Assembly: GCA_022647575.1 (NCBI GenBank)
Contig: JALCKY010000002.1
Span: 62,001 to 126,000 of the forward strand
Length of the DNA: 64,000 nt
Direction: 5' to 3'
Origin: Lachnospiraceae bacterium
GTDB lineage: Bacteria > Bacillota > Clostridia > Lachnospirales > Lachnospiraceae
In this document: positions 30,844-39,550 of the stretch, in pieces
Layout of the letters: every line of letters begins with the position of its first letter
Numbering within the stretch: position 1 is the stretch's first letter
Program-made: the position numbers and the translations under genes
The notes under the pieces: model-generated
What the model saw: only the letters and a program-made list of their open reading frames with translations
The model's database searches: none
What the model was told of the DNA's origin: nothing

Positions 30844-32070
30844 TCAGCTGCCCATCAGCGGGATGATGTTCTCATTCCACCACTCGGAAACTTCGCTGCA
30901 GGCTGCCGTGTATTTCTCAACATCCTGAATAGCGACTGCGTTCTTGTACTGGTCTGAGCTGAAGGTTGCTGCCTGGACATCCGACGGAACCGTGAAGTCT
31001 GTACGGGTCGGGATTGCGCCTGCTTTTGCAAGATTCGTCTGGCCGTCATCTGAGAAGATGTACTCTCTTGCCAGAGCTGCTGCAAACGGGTTATCAGCAT
31101 TCTTGTTGATGACTGAAGCATAGCCGACACGGATTGCGCCGTCTGTCGGGATGCCGACTGTGAACTTGTAGTTCGGTGTCTGATCACGATAGGTCAGAAC
31201 GTTATAGGACCATGAAACGCCGCACTGGACTTCGCCGGCCTGGATTCTTTCAAGAAGAATATCGCCGCTGTCGATACGTCCCGCTTTTGCCATCTCGGTC
31301 CAGAAATCGTATGCCGGCTGCAGATTGTCAAGATCTCCGCCGAATGCATATGCCGTCGCGATAACGACGCCCTGTCCTGTTGCTCCGCCGACGACGTCGC
31401 CGATGGTCAGCTTATAGCTTCCCTTGCGGACATCTGCCCATGTAGCCGGTGCTGATTCGCCGTTGCTGACATCGTTGTTGAAAATGAAGGATGTGCATCC
31501 TGTGTAAGCGATCATCCATTTTCCGTCTTCGCCTTTAGCCCAGTCCGGAACGGAATCCCAGTAAGAAGTCTTATAGCCCTGAACCAGATCTTCATCGATT
31601 GCCTGTGATGTGAAGGCAAGTCCGACATCGCCGATGTCTCTCGTGGCATCATTCTGGAACATGGTCAGCTCTTCAGCAGAGCTCATATCTTCATCCGTAT
31701 GCTCAATGCCGTATTTGTCTTTCAGGCCTGTCCAGGAAAGTCCCCAGTTGGCCCAGCTGTCCGGCATACCGACGGATTCAACATGTCCTTCTTCTTTTGC
31801 CTTTGCCGTGATTTCATCCAGAGAATACGAGTTCAGGTCGCCCGAATCCGAAGTGGATGTGCTGGCAGCTTTGGATGCCGCTGTCGATGCTGCTGTGGAA
31901 GCTGCCGTGGAGGCTGCTGTGGAAGCCGCCGTGGAAGCTGCTGTCGATGCTGCGGTGGAGGCCGCTTTACTTGCTGCGGTGGATGTCGTTGTAGAACTGC
32001 CGCATCCGCTCATGACCATTGCCGAGCAGAGAACCGCGGCTAAAACTGTAGCTACTGCTTTTCTGCGCAT
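30844..32070 (-). CDS. ABC importer substrate-binding lipoprotein with AAST-repeat linker
   Basis: 408 residues. A signal peptide ends at the lipobox VMSGC (Cys23). Then comes a linker (about residues 33-72) of ten four-residue units, AASK or AAST, before the binding domain. That domain resembles spermidine/iron/aminoethylphosphonate binding proteins (VGLAFTSQAI, GWMIAYTG-like KWMIAYTGCTSF, PATWADVRKG, YSINKNADNP-like SVINKNADNPFAA). The ligand is not evident. The linker repeat is kept at protein level with many synonymous base changes. Strong GGGAGG site; first gene of the operon. Confidence 0.88.
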   Translation of the reverse strand: MRRKAVATVLAAVLCSAMVMSGCGSSTTTSTAASKAASTAASTAASTAASTAASTAASTAASTAASKAASTSTSDSGDLNSYSLDEITAKAKEEGHVESVGMPDSWANWGLSWTGLKDKYGIEHTDEDMSSAEELTMFQNDATRDIGDVGLAFTSQAIDEDLVQGYKTSYWDSVPDWAKGEDGKWMIAYTGCTSFIFNNDVSNGESAPATWADVRKGSYKLTIGDVVGGATGQGVVIATAYAFGGDLDNLQPAYDFWTEMAKAGRIDSGDILLERIQAGEVQCGVSWSYNVLTYRDQTPNYKFTVGIPTDGAIRVGYASVINKNADNPFAAALAREYIFSDDGQTNLAKAGAIPTRTDFTVPSDVQAATFSSDQYKNAVAIQDVEKYTAACSEVSEWWNENIIPLMGS

Positions 32071-32129
32071 AACGTATTCCTCCCTTTATCCTTTTGTAAC
32101 TGCTGACTTCAGCAGCTGTTAACAAAAAT

Positions 32130-32158
32130 ATTATACTGTGACATTTCATAAAAGTAAA
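32130..32158 (-). promoter_or_regulatory. Probable promoter of the importer operon
   Basis: TTTACT (32153-32158), 17 bases, TATAAT (32130-32135). Immediately downstream, at about 32097-32121, is an inverted repeat around CTGCTGACTTCAGCAG, in operator position or forming a leader hairpin. Confidence 0.55.
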
Positions 32159-32223
32159 GTGATTTTACCTTATCCGGTTGTGAAATATTACCAATATTTA
32201 ACAAACGTTTTTTTCTGAGGTCA

Positions 32224-32252
32224 TTGCTTATTTCCGTCAATTCACTTAGAAT
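32224..32252 (+). promoter_or_regulatory. Probable promoter of the small membrane protein and lipase genes
   Basis: TTGCTT (32224-32229), 17 bases, TAGAAT (32247-32252), about 43 bases before the start codon. Confidence 0.5.
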
Positions 32253-32295
32253 AAAGAAAACATGCGGTTCGCGTGTCCGAAGGGAGAAACCGAAA

Positions 32296-32613
32296 ATGGA
32301 TTTAGGCATATTCGATTGGTTCATCATGGCGATTCTTGTCATCGTTATTTTTATGATTCTCATCGGAAAGGGACAGGAAGCTCTGCGCTTCTTCAACGGC
32401 CGCGGATGGGATGACAAGATCAAAGATAAAAATTATGACCCGAAGCGCGAAGAGAGGGCAACGCTTATTTTTTCCATCGTCCTGCTGGCCGCAGTGGCGG
32501 CAAGCCATTTCCTGGACAAGTACTGGACGTTTCTGCCGATTGTTACGATTGTGATCGCCATAGCGGCGGTCATCGGATATATGCTCTATATCAAGGGCGG
32601 AAAGAAGGATTAG
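32296..32613 (+). CDS. Small membrane protein of unknown function
   Basis: 105 residues from ATG 32296 (AAGGGAG upstream). One N-terminal helix (FDWFIMAILVIVIFMILIG), a charged cytoplasmic segment (RGWDDKIKDKNYDPKREER) and two C-terminal helices. I do not recognise the family. It precedes a lipase gene by four bases and is likely co-transcribed with it. Confidence 0.75.
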   Translation: MDLGIFDWFIMAILVIVIFMILIGKGQEALRFFNGRGWDDKIKDKNYDPKREERATLIFSIVLLAAVAASHFLDKYWTFLPIVTIVIAIAAVIGYMLYIKGGKKD

Positions 32614-32617
32614 CGCT

Positions 32618-33550
32618 ATGAAAGAAGATACCATTAAAGTCAAATCAAAAGTCGACGGGCTTGAGCTTGAAGTCTATACTGCCGAGCCGGACGGCGGGCC
32701 GACCCAGGGCATATTCCAGCTCGTTCACGGGATGGCGGAAATGAAAGAACGGTATCATGACTTCATCAAATACCTCACCGGGCTCGGCTTTGCCTGCATT
32801 ATCCACGATCACCGCGGACACGGACAGAGTGTCAAATCCAAGGATGACCTCGGCTATTTTTACGGCGGTGGCGGCGATGCCGTCGTCGAGGATACGCATC
32901 AGATCACGGAAGTCGCAAAGCTGCGCTGGCCGGGAATGCCGGTCGTGCTCTTCGGGCACAGCATGGGATCCCTCGTCGTGCGCTGCTATCTTCAGAAATA
33001 CGACGGCGAACTGGAAGGACTGATCGTCAGCGGGAGTCCGAGCAAGAATCCGGTTCTTGGCATGGGCAAGGCAATCGTCGGCGTACAGAAGGCTTTCCAC
33101 GGCGATCGCTATAAGAGCCCTCAGGTCAATAAAATGGCCTTCAGCGGATACCTGAAAAACATCGAAAACCCGCAGAGCGATTTTGCATGGCTTTCCGTAA
33201 ATCCGGACAACGTGGCCGCCTATGAAAAAAGCGAGTACTGCGGATTCCCGTTCACGCTGGACGGCTTCAAGGGACTCTTCGACCTGATGGGCACGACCTA
33301 CAGCAGCAAGGGATGGGGCGTCAAGAATCCGAAGCTTCCGATCCTGTTCATTTCCGGGAAAGAAGATCCGTGCATCGGAAGCGCACAGAATTTCAAATTT
33401 GCCGTCGACCACATGCGCTCTCTCGGCTATTCCAACATCCGCGGAAAAATGTACGACGGCATGCGTCATGAGATTCTGAACGAGACCAACCATCAGATAG
33501 TCTATGACGATATCTGCAAATGGATGAAACAGTCCGGCCTGATAAAATAG
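32618..33550 (+). CDS. Monoacylglycerol lipase-type alpha/beta hydrolase
   Basis: 310 residues, alpha/beta-hydrolase fold: oxyanion region LVHGMAEMKERYHDF, DHRGHGQS, nucleophile elbow FGHSMGSLVVRC, and the C-terminal acid and His in SGKEDPCIGSA and YDGMRHEILNE. These features match monoglyceride lipases and lysophospholipases. No signal peptide, so intracellular. Its product fatty acids and glycerol could come from host or self lipids. Confidence 0.88.
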   Translation: MKEDTIKVKSKVDGLELEVYTAEPDGGPTQGIFQLVHGMAEMKERYHDFIKYLTGLGFACIIHDHRGHGQSVKSKDDLGYFYGGGGDAVVEDTHQITEVAKLRWPGMPVVLFGHSMGSLVVRCYLQKYDGELEGLIVSGSPSKNPVLGMGKAIVGVQKAFHGDRYKSPQVNKMAFSGYLKNIENPQSDFAWLSVNPDNVAAYEKSEYCGFPFTLDGFKGLFDLMGTTYSSKGWGVKNPKLPILFISGKEDPCIGSAQNFKFAVDHMRSLGYSNIRGKMYDGMRHEILNETNHQIVYDDICKWMKQSGLIK

Positions 33551-33573
33551 CCCGACAGCATGCAGGGCTTTTG
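33549..33573 (+). terminator. Weak terminator after the lipase gene
   Basis: AGCCC (33549-33553) and GGGCT (33565-33569) form a short stem followed by TTTT broken by GG. It is close to the ilvE promoter; efficiency is doubtful. Confidence 0.4.
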
Positions 33574-33577
33574 GTAT

Positions 33578-33605
33578 TTGACATTCCGGCGCAGGAAACT
33601 ATAAT
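33578..33605 (+). promoter_or_regulatory. Strong promoter of the branched-chain aminotransferase gene
   Basis: Perfect hexamers TTGACA (33578-33583) and TATAAT (33600-33605), 16 bases apart. The leader of about 35 bases has no T-box or attenuator. No CodY box was identified by eye. Confidence 0.75.
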
Positions 33606-33645
33606 AACATATAAAATATTCTGAGGGTATCAGGAGGACAGTAAA

Positions 33646-34671
33646 ATGGTTGAGAAAAAAGATCTGGACTGGGGGAACCTGACATTTGCCTATCAAGTGA
33701 CCGACAAACGCTATGTTTCCAATTTCAAGAACGGTGCCTGGGATGACGGTGCGCTGATTGACGATGCGACGATTACGATCAGTGAATGCGCAGGCGTCCT
33801 TCAGTATTCGCAGTCCGTATTCGAAGGCCTTAAGGCTTATACGACGGCAGACGGACGGACGGTTACTTTCCGTCCGGACCTGAACGGATCCCGTCTGGAG
33901 GATTCCGCAAAGCGTCTGGAGATTCCGGTTTTCCCGAAGGAACGCTTCGTGGATGCGGTCGAGCAGGTCGTCCGGGCAAATGAAGCATGGGTCCCGCCTT
34001 ACGGCACCGGCGCTTCTCTTTACATCCGTCCTTACATCTTCGGCTCTTCACCCGTCATCGGCGTGAAGCCGGCTGAAGAATATCAGTTCCGCATGTTCAC
34101 GACTCCGGTCGGCCCGTACTTCAAGGGCGGTGCAAAGCCGATCACTCTGAAGATTTCCGATCTGGACCGTGCGGCACCTCGCGGCACAGGATGCATCAAG
34201 GCCGGACTGAACTATGCCATGAGCCTTCAGGCAATTGTCCAGGCCCATAAGGAAGGCTTTGACGAGAATCTGTATCCGGATTCAGCAACCCGTTCAAAGG
34301 TCGAGGAAACAGGCGGAGCGAACGTCATTTTCATCAAGGGAAATAAGTTCGTCACGGTTAAGTCCCCGTCGATTCTTCCGTCCATCACGCGCCGTTCGCT
34401 GGAGTACGTCGCAGAACATTATCTCGGAATGGAAGTCGAGGAACGCGAGATTCCGCTGGCCGAACTTCCTGAGTTCGAGGAAATGGGCCTCTGCGGAACA
34501 GCGGCAGTCATCTGCCCGGTCGGAAAGATTATCGACCACGGCAAAGAAATCGCTTTCCCGTCCGGCATGGAGAAGATGGGCCCGAAGGTCCAGAAGCTCT
34601 ACGACACGCTCGTCGGCATCCAGCTGGGAACCGTCGAAGCACCGGAAGGATGGATTTACGAAATCAAATAA
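33646..34671 (+). CDS. ilvE: Branched-chain amino acid aminotransferase
   Basis: 341 residues, fold-type IV PLP enzyme of the BCAT II group. Motifs: VLQYSQSVFEGLKAYTTADG, SLYIRPYIFGSSPVIGVKPA (in part LYIRPYIFG), the PLP-Lys region GCIKAGLNYAMSLQ and LCGTAAVICPVGKI. It interconverts Leu, Ile and Val with their 2-oxoacids. AGGAGG site before the ATG; single-gene unit closed by the hairpin at 34681-34704. Confidence 0.94.
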   Translation: MVEKKDLDWGNLTFAYQVTDKRYVSNFKNGAWDDGALIDDATITISECAGVLQYSQSVFEGLKAYTTADGRTVTFRPDLNGSRLEDSAKRLEIPVFPKERFVDAVEQVVRANEAWVPPYGTGASLYIRPYIFGSSPVIGVKPAEEYQFRMFTTPVGPYFKGGAKPITLKISDLDRAAPRGTGCIKAGLNYAMSLQAIVQAHKEGFDENLYPDSATRSKVEETGGANVIFIKGNKFVTVKSPSILPSITRRSLEYVAEHYLGMEVEEREIPLAELPEFEEMGLCGTAAVICPVGKIIDHGKEIAFPSGMEKMGPKVQKLYDTLVGIQLGTVEAPEGWIYEIK

Positions 34672-34680
34672 AGACCAAAG

Positions 34681-34704
34681 CAGCCCTGACCTGCGTCAGG
34701 GCTG
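34681..34704 (+). terminator. Terminator of the aminotransferase gene
   Basis: CAGCCCTGA and TCAGGGCTG form a nine-pair stem with a six-base loop, followed by TTTTAT. Confidence 0.85.
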
Positions 34705-34722
34705 TTTTATGCCTTAAAATCC

Positions 34723-34977
34723 TTACGGCGTCTCGTCGGTTCCTTTTGCATTGAAGACCGTTTCCAGTTCATGGATCACTTCCATGTCGTCGGCGGACAG
34801 TTTCAGGTTCGTCGCGATCTTCCGGCCGTCCGGAGTCGTCACCGTACAGTCGATGACCGTTCCTTCCCGGATCGTCTTCGGATAGACGGCCTGCGCCCAC
34901 GGAAGCAGCTTCGGATGATTCTTTGAAAAACGTTCCCAGAGACCTTTCAGTTTGAACAGATTGACAGGATTGAACAT
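34723..34977 (-). CDS. Conserved-looking small protein, unknown function
   Basis: 84 residues, soluble, opening MFNPVNLFKLKGLWERFSKN, with a beta-rich middle (GTVIDCTVTTPDGRKIATNLKL). No family recognised with certainty. It follows the DUF5131 gene by 14 bases and is probably in the same operon. Confidence 0.7.
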   Translation of the reverse strand: MFNPVNLFKLKGLWERFSKNHPKLLPWAQAVYPKTIREGTVIDCTVTTPDGRKIATNLKLSADDMEVIHELETVFNAKGTDETP

Positions 34978-34991
34978 CTTGATCGCCTTCT

Positions 34992-35720
34992 TCAGTTTTT
35001 ATAGTCCACGTGCGCCGCTGCCGCCTGTCTGGCCTGCTCGCTCCGCGGGATATTGTAGATCCTGTTTCCCTTTTTAAAATTGGCGCCCGTCTGCTTGAAA
35101 TGAAACGGCACCTCGTATTTCACGCACTCTTCCATCATGGTCAGCACCCAGGCAAAATCGCACAGCCGTGCCTCCGGTCCGGATTCGCCGCCGCAGATGA
35201 CATTTTCCAGCACGCCCGGATACTGCTCCAGGTATTTCTCGATATGGATCTCCTCCAGCATCGGCTCGCAGATGATCGATTTGTGCCGGATCGGCAGTTC
35301 CATATAAACCGGAAGACGTCTGTCGGCCATGGCCTGGTTCTCACAGGTGCAGCAGACAGAAACATTCTCATAGCCGCTTCCCCAGTCAGACGGCAGACTT
35401 TCGCGGAAACGCTCCGGTCTTTTCGTGACCATGAAAAAATCAAGGTCGGAACGGGTCCTGATCATTTCCCAGGCCTCTTTTCTCCACTCATCCGCATTCT
35501 TATGGAAGAAATCGGAAGTAAAGCAGGTATAGACGATGCCTTCGTCTGCCTGCAGCTTATAGCTGCCGTGCCGGTCTTTCCGGACCGGCAGATCGAAAGT
35601 TTTCGTTTTCGCCACGACCGACGAATCTTTTCCGAATTCCGCATCCCGGCGGTACACATAACAGTGGGCGCACCCGGGCGAGATCTTTGTACAGCCGTGC
35701 CAGGGATTCCATTCCGGCAT
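34992..35720 (-). CDS. DUF5131 (Gp37/Gp68-type) family protein
   Basis: 242 residues. Opens MPEWNPWHGCTKISPGCAHCYVYRR (in part GCTKISPGCAHCY), the Cys pattern of DUF5131, a family distantly like radical SAM enzymes; further motifs are DFFHKNADEWRKEAW, MVTKRPERF, PIRHKSIICEPMLE and VICGGESGPEARLCDFAW. The function is unknown; the family was first named in phages but is common in bacterial chromosomes. GGAGG lies before the ATG. Confidence 0.85.
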   Translation of the reverse strand: MPEWNPWHGCTKISPGCAHCYVYRRDAEFGKDSSVVAKTKTFDLPVRKDRHGSYKLQADEGIVYTCFTSDFFHKNADEWRKEAWEMIRTRSDLDFFMVTKRPERFRESLPSDWGSGYENVSVCCTCENQAMADRRLPVYMELPIRHKSIICEPMLEEIHIEKYLEQYPGVLENVICGGESGPEARLCDFAWVLTMMEECVKYEVPFHFKQTGANFKKGNRIYNIPRSEQARQAAAAHVDYKN

Positions 35721-35748
35721 GATTTCCTCCGCCGTTTTCCGTCTGTTT

Positions 35749-36462
35749 TTATTGGTTTTTATTCACGATTCTCGTCTCATATTTTCCGCTTTCCAGATTG
35801 ATGAAGCGCACGAAAAGAGAGACTTTATTTTCCTCATTCAGGCTGGACCACAAAAGGTCCGTAAACTCATCGATGGTTCCCGGAATCGAGACCGTCTTCG
35901 GCTCGCCTTCATAGCTCGGCAGCGGATCCCCATCCCCAAGATACGTACTGATGAAATGGCCGGTGCCCGGAAGCGCGGGCGTATAGGAATAGGTGAAGCG
36001 CCGGCAGCTGTCCGGGTTTCCTTCCGCGCTTTTGATAATCGAAAGCGCATAGTTGAAATTCACGCCTGTCAGATGGATAATGCCGGAAATGCGCGGCGTG
36101 TAGTTCGGTGCATCCGGTTCAAATTTCCGGAGGCGCAGGGACTGCTCGAACGTTTCCTGACGGTCCATCCCGACTGCGATCGTGTCCGTCTGATCTCCGT
36201 TCGTCACGATGGTCTTGTTTCCCAGGACACGCACCGGCGCATAGATAATCAGGCTCGGGTCTTCCATTTTCGACTCATCGAAGGCCTGCGTCCTGATTCC
36301 CTCGCCGTCCTCGACAAAAATTCGGTTCCTGGAATTGGCGCTTCGTCCCATAATGAAATAGGCTGCCGCCGCGCTTTCTCCGCCGGCGGATGCCCCCAGG
36401 ACGATGCCCCGTCCCGGATAGCTGTTGTTCCTCAGTTCCTCTGCCAGATCAATCCTGCTCAT
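35749..36462 (-). CDS. IMP cyclohydrolase-like protein (PurO fold)
   Basis: 237 residues from ATG 36462, which overlaps the end of the glucosidase gene and has AAAGGAAG upstream. Motifs NNSYPGRGIVLGAS, AAAAYFIMGRSANSRNRIF and NFNYALSIIKSAEG match the PurO/IMP-cyclohydrolase domain family. PurO, first known from archaea, closes the purine ring (FAICAR to IMP). In this setting, away from pur genes, the reaction is unproven. Confidence 0.82.
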   Translation of the reverse strand: MSRIDLAEELRNNSYPGRGIVLGASAGGESAAAAYFIMGRSANSRNRIFVEDGEGIRTQAFDESKMEDPSLIIYAPVRVLGNKTIVTNGDQTDTIAVGMDRQETFEQSLRLRKFEPDAPNYTPRISGIIHLTGVNFNYALSIIKSAEGNPDSCRRFTYSYTPALPGTGHFISTYLGDGDPLPSYEGEPKTVSIPGTIDEFTDLLWSSLNEENKVSLFVRFINLESGKYETRIVNKNQ

Positions 36463-38884
36463 GGTCTTCCTTTCCTTTTCCGGCAAGCTTCCGGAAACCT
36501 TTGATATAATGGCTGTTCATCATTTCCAGAAATGCTTCCAGTTTCCATCGCGGCAGGGTCTTGTGATCCATCTGTCCGAGGAAACGGAACGGCATGTCGT
36601 CCATCATGCTCTCCATCATCACCTGGGAGGCGGCATCGGCACCGAACTTTTTCATTGCCACATTTTTTCCGATGCCGAGGACTGCCTGTCCTAGTTTTCT
36701 TTCCTTCAGATCCATCAGCGTGGAATTCATCGTATAGGGCGTTCCCGGCTTCCGCGTCCGCCGCGTCAGTTTTCTGCCCAGCACCGCATAGAATTCCGGT
36801 ATGGAAATATCAAACGTCTTCTGATCCAGATCATAGTAGCACGGTGCGCTTTCCCGGTAATCCGGTTCTTCTCCCGGATCCCCCGCTGCCGTGATTTCCG
36901 TCTTCAGACGAATGTCCCTGCTGGAGGATCCGATGCGGATTTCGTAGGTTCCGCCTTCGATATACCATCCGCCCGTCCGCACGTTCCAGATGGAAAAATC
37001 CCGTGCACCAAACGAGAAGCGGACTTCTTTTTCTTCACCCGGCTCCAGGCGGATCTTCGCAAATCCCTTCAGTTCCTGCTCCGCCCGGAACAGCTGAGGA
37101 TCTTTCTTGGAAATGTAAGCCTGGACGACTTCCGCGCCTGCTGCATTTCCGGTATTCTTTACCCGGCAGGAGACTTCCGTGCAGCCGCTGCCGTCAAATG
37201 TCTCCCGGCTGATTTTCAGGTCCGTATATTCAAAGGACGTATAGGACAGTCCGTGTCCGAACGGGAAGGAAACCTCCGCCTTTGCCGTATCATAATACCG
37301 GTAGCCGACAAAAATGCTTTCCCTGTATTCCACAGACTTCGGATATCCCGGGAAATAGGCAAAGCTGGGATTGTCTTCCAGCTTCAGCGGCCAGGTCTCG
37401 GCCAGTTTTCCCGAAGGATTCACTTCCCCCAGGAGAACATCCGCGATGGCTTCCCCTCCTGCCTCGCCCGGCAGATAAGCCGCCAGGATGGAACGCGCCG
37501 ACGTCTTCCAGGATGTGTCGATGACCGACCCGCCCATCAGGATGACGGCCAGGTTCGGATTGACTTCGGAAACCTGACGGATCAGCTCCGTCATGCAGGA
37601 AGGCATGAAAAGATCTTCGCGGTCAAACCCCTCCGACTCATAGGCATCCGGAAGTCCCGCGAAAAGATAGACGATGTCCTTGCCCTTCGCCGCGGCGCAG
37701 GCTTCCCTGATCAGCGTCTCATCCGGTTCCTCACAGTTCAGGTCATATCCCGGCGCATAGTCGAAGCTGACCCCGTGACGGATCAGTTCATCATACGGGC
37801 AGTCAAGCAGATTCGGAACGATGTGGGAACTGCCGGCACCCTGGTATCTCATTTTCCTGGCCATGGCTCCGATGACAGCCGTCTTCTGCTGCGCCCGTCC
37901 CGGGAGCAGACCGCCTTCATTTTTCAGAAGGACGCACGATTCCGCCGCTGCCCGGCGCGCGATTTCATGATGCGCCTTTTTATCATAGACCAGCGGTTCT
38001 CTCTCCTGTGCTTTCAGGATCAGCTCCGCGATGCGAACCGCCGTTCTGTCAAGTTCCTCTTCGGAAAGCGAGCCGTTCTTCAGGGCCTTCAGGACATCCT
38101 CCGCATTTTCAGGGCCGCTGTACGGCATCTCCAGATCGCAGCCTGCCTTGACTCCGGCAGCCCGGTCGCTGACGGCGCCCCAGTCGGAAACCACGAGTCC
38201 CTTAAATCCGAATTCCTTCCGCAGGATATCCGTCAGGAGTTTCTTATTCTCGCTGTTGTAGACTCCCCACAGCCGGTTGTAGGATGCCATGACGGTCCAG
38301 GGCTGCGTCCGGCTCACGGCCTTTTCAAAAGCCGGCAGATAGATTTCCCTGAGTGCCCGGTCATCGACGACCGAATCCGTGACCAGCCGTCCCTTCTCCT
38401 GGCTGTTGCATGCGAAATGTTTCAGCGACGTGCCGACCTTCTGGCTCTGCACGCCGTCAATAAAGCCGCAGGCCATCTCTCCTGCCGCATACGGATCCTC
38501 ACTGAAATATTCAAAGTTCCGGCCTCCGAGCGGATTCCTCTTGATATTGACGCCCGGTCCCAGAAGGACGGAAATATTTTCCTGACGGCATTCCTCTCCG
38601 ATTGCCGTCCCGATGTCCTTCATCAGGGACGGATCAAAAGAGCACGCGGTCGTTGCGGAAGTCGGGAAGCAGGTCGCCGGAATGCTTTCATTTTCCCCGG
38701 TTTCGACGGCATGCGTCTTTCTCAGGCCGTTCGGTCCGTCGCTGACGCGGATTTCCGGCAGGCCTTTTTCCGGGTAGCTGACAAGATTCCAGAAATCCTT
38801 CCCTGAACAGAGTGCGGCTTTCTCTTCCGCAGTCAGTTTCCGGACGATTTCTTCCGCTCTCTCTTTCCGTTCTTCTGCATTCAT
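36449..38884 (-). CDS. Glycoside hydrolase family 3 beta-glucosidase
   Basis: 811 residues from ATG 38884 (AGGAG upstream; overlaps the preceding stop). The GH3 N-domain has VSDGPNGLRK, GPGVNIKRNPLGGRNFEYFS, SLKHFACNSQE and the nucleophile Asp in GLVVSDWGAVSDR. The C-domain has AESCVLLKNEGGLLPG and VILMGGSVIDTSW. A fibronectin-III-like domain follows (about 590-680), then an unusual 130-residue C-terminal extension. No signal peptide, so it likely acts on imported oligosaccharides. Confidence 0.92.
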   Translation of the reverse strand: MNAEERKERAEEIVRKLTAEEKAALCSGKDFWNLVSYPEKGLPEIRVSDGPNGLRKTHAVETGENESIPATCFPTSATTACSFDPSLMKDIGTAIGEECRQENISVLLGPGVNIKRNPLGGRNFEYFSEDPYAAGEMACGFIDGVQSQKVGTSLKHFACNSQEKGRLVTDSVVDDRALREIYLPAFEKAVSRTQPWTVMASYNRLWGVYNSENKKLLTDILRKEFGFKGLVVSDWGAVSDRAAGVKAGCDLEMPYSGPENAEDVLKALKNGSLSEEELDRTAVRIAELILKAQEREPLVYDKKAHHEIARRAAAESCVLLKNEGGLLPGRAQQKTAVIGAMARKMRYQGAGSSHIVPNLLDCPYDELIRHGVSFDYAPGYDLNCEEPDETLIREACAAAKGKDIVYLFAGLPDAYESEGFDREDLFMPSCMTELIRQVSEVNPNLAVILMGGSVIDTSWKTSARSILAAYLPGEAGGEAIADVLLGEVNPSGKLAETWPLKLEDNPSFAYFPGYPKSVEYRESIFVGYRYYDTAKAEVSFPFGHGLSYTSFEYTDLKISRETFDGSGCTEVSCRVKNTGNAAGAEVVQAYISKKDPQLFRAEQELKGFAKIRLEPGEEKEVRFSFGARDFSIWNVRTGGWYIEGGTYEIRIGSSSRDIRLKTEITAAGDPGEEPDYRESAPCYYDLDQKTFDISIPEFYAVLGRKLTRRTRKPGTPYTMNSTLMDLKERKLGQAVLGIGKNVAMKKFGADAASQVMMESMMDDMPFRFLGQMDHKTLPRWKLEAFLEMMNSHYIKGFRKLAGKGKEDHEQD

Positions 38885-39549
38885 GAGTCTTTCTCCTTTG
38901 CTTTCCATCTGCTGTCGATAAAATATGCCAGATACCCCACGGCGATATACACCGCGGCAATCAGAATCACATTCAGTACCACCCGCGGAAGACCGAGACG
39001 GTCCGCATCGAGGAACGGATACGGATATTTCGATCCCGTTTCAGATCCGAGGGAAGATCCGGTGCCGGCCGCCGCCGTTACGAACGCCAGATAAAAAACC
39101 GGCAGCGCCGTCCAGACCAGAGGCCAGAACTTCCCGATTCTTCCTTTCCGGTCGAACAGGAAATAATCCAGGACTGTCATGACCGGAACGACATCGTGCA
39201 GGAAAATCAGGGAAGCCTTGAAGCTCCCCGAGGAATTCGCAAAAAGATTCCCCAGAAGAATGGCTGCGACCAGTCCCGTCAGAAGAATCGCCATCGTGAC
39301 AATTCCCTTGAAGACCGGCAGCCAGGTTTCCGATTCCCCTGTCCTTCCCTTCGGAGTGCACAGAAGAAAAATCACATCGCCCGTAAAATAAATCAGCACG
39401 AACAGGTTGGACAGGTTCGTGAAATAGGCAAAGATTTCCGGGCGGAACTGACCCTCCGGGATTCCGCAGGTCAGCATCAGTCCTGCTGCCGTGCAGGCAA
39501 TGATGACGGTTTTATATAAAATTGAAAGTTTACGGCTGCGAATATGCAA
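38881..39549 (-). CDS. Pr6Pr-family membrane protein
   Basis: 222 residues from TTG 39549, which has GGAGG eight bases upstream (within the end of the preceding gene). Six helices with FAYFTNLSNLFVLIYF, FLHDVVPVMTVLDYFLF and YPYPFLD, the hallmarks of the Pr6Pr/YagU-like family. Function unknown. Its stop overlaps the glucosidase start (ATGA). Confidence 0.8.
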   Translation of the reverse strand: MHIRSRKLSILYKTVIIACTAAGLMLTCGIPEGQFRPEIFAYFTNLSNLFVLIYFTGDVIFLLCTPKGRTGESETWLPVFKGIVTMAILLTGLVAAILLGNLFANSSGSFKASLIFLHDVVPVMTVLDYFLFDRKGRIGKFWPLVWTALPVFYLAFVTAAAGTGSSLGSETGSKYPYPFLDADRLGLPRVVLNVILIAAVYIAVGYLAYFIDSRWKAKEKDS

Positions 39550-39550
39550 A

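Noticed and set aside
31699-32043. Cys/Gly-rich plus-strand frame opposite the lipoprotein linker, resembling a metallothionein-like peptide
   Set aside because: It is the antisense reading of the AAST repeat; no start site or promoter.
34992-35720. Prophage remnant suggested by the Gp37/Gp68 (DUF5131) protein
   Set aside because: No other phage genes, integrase or attachment sites nearby; the family is frequent in chromosomes.
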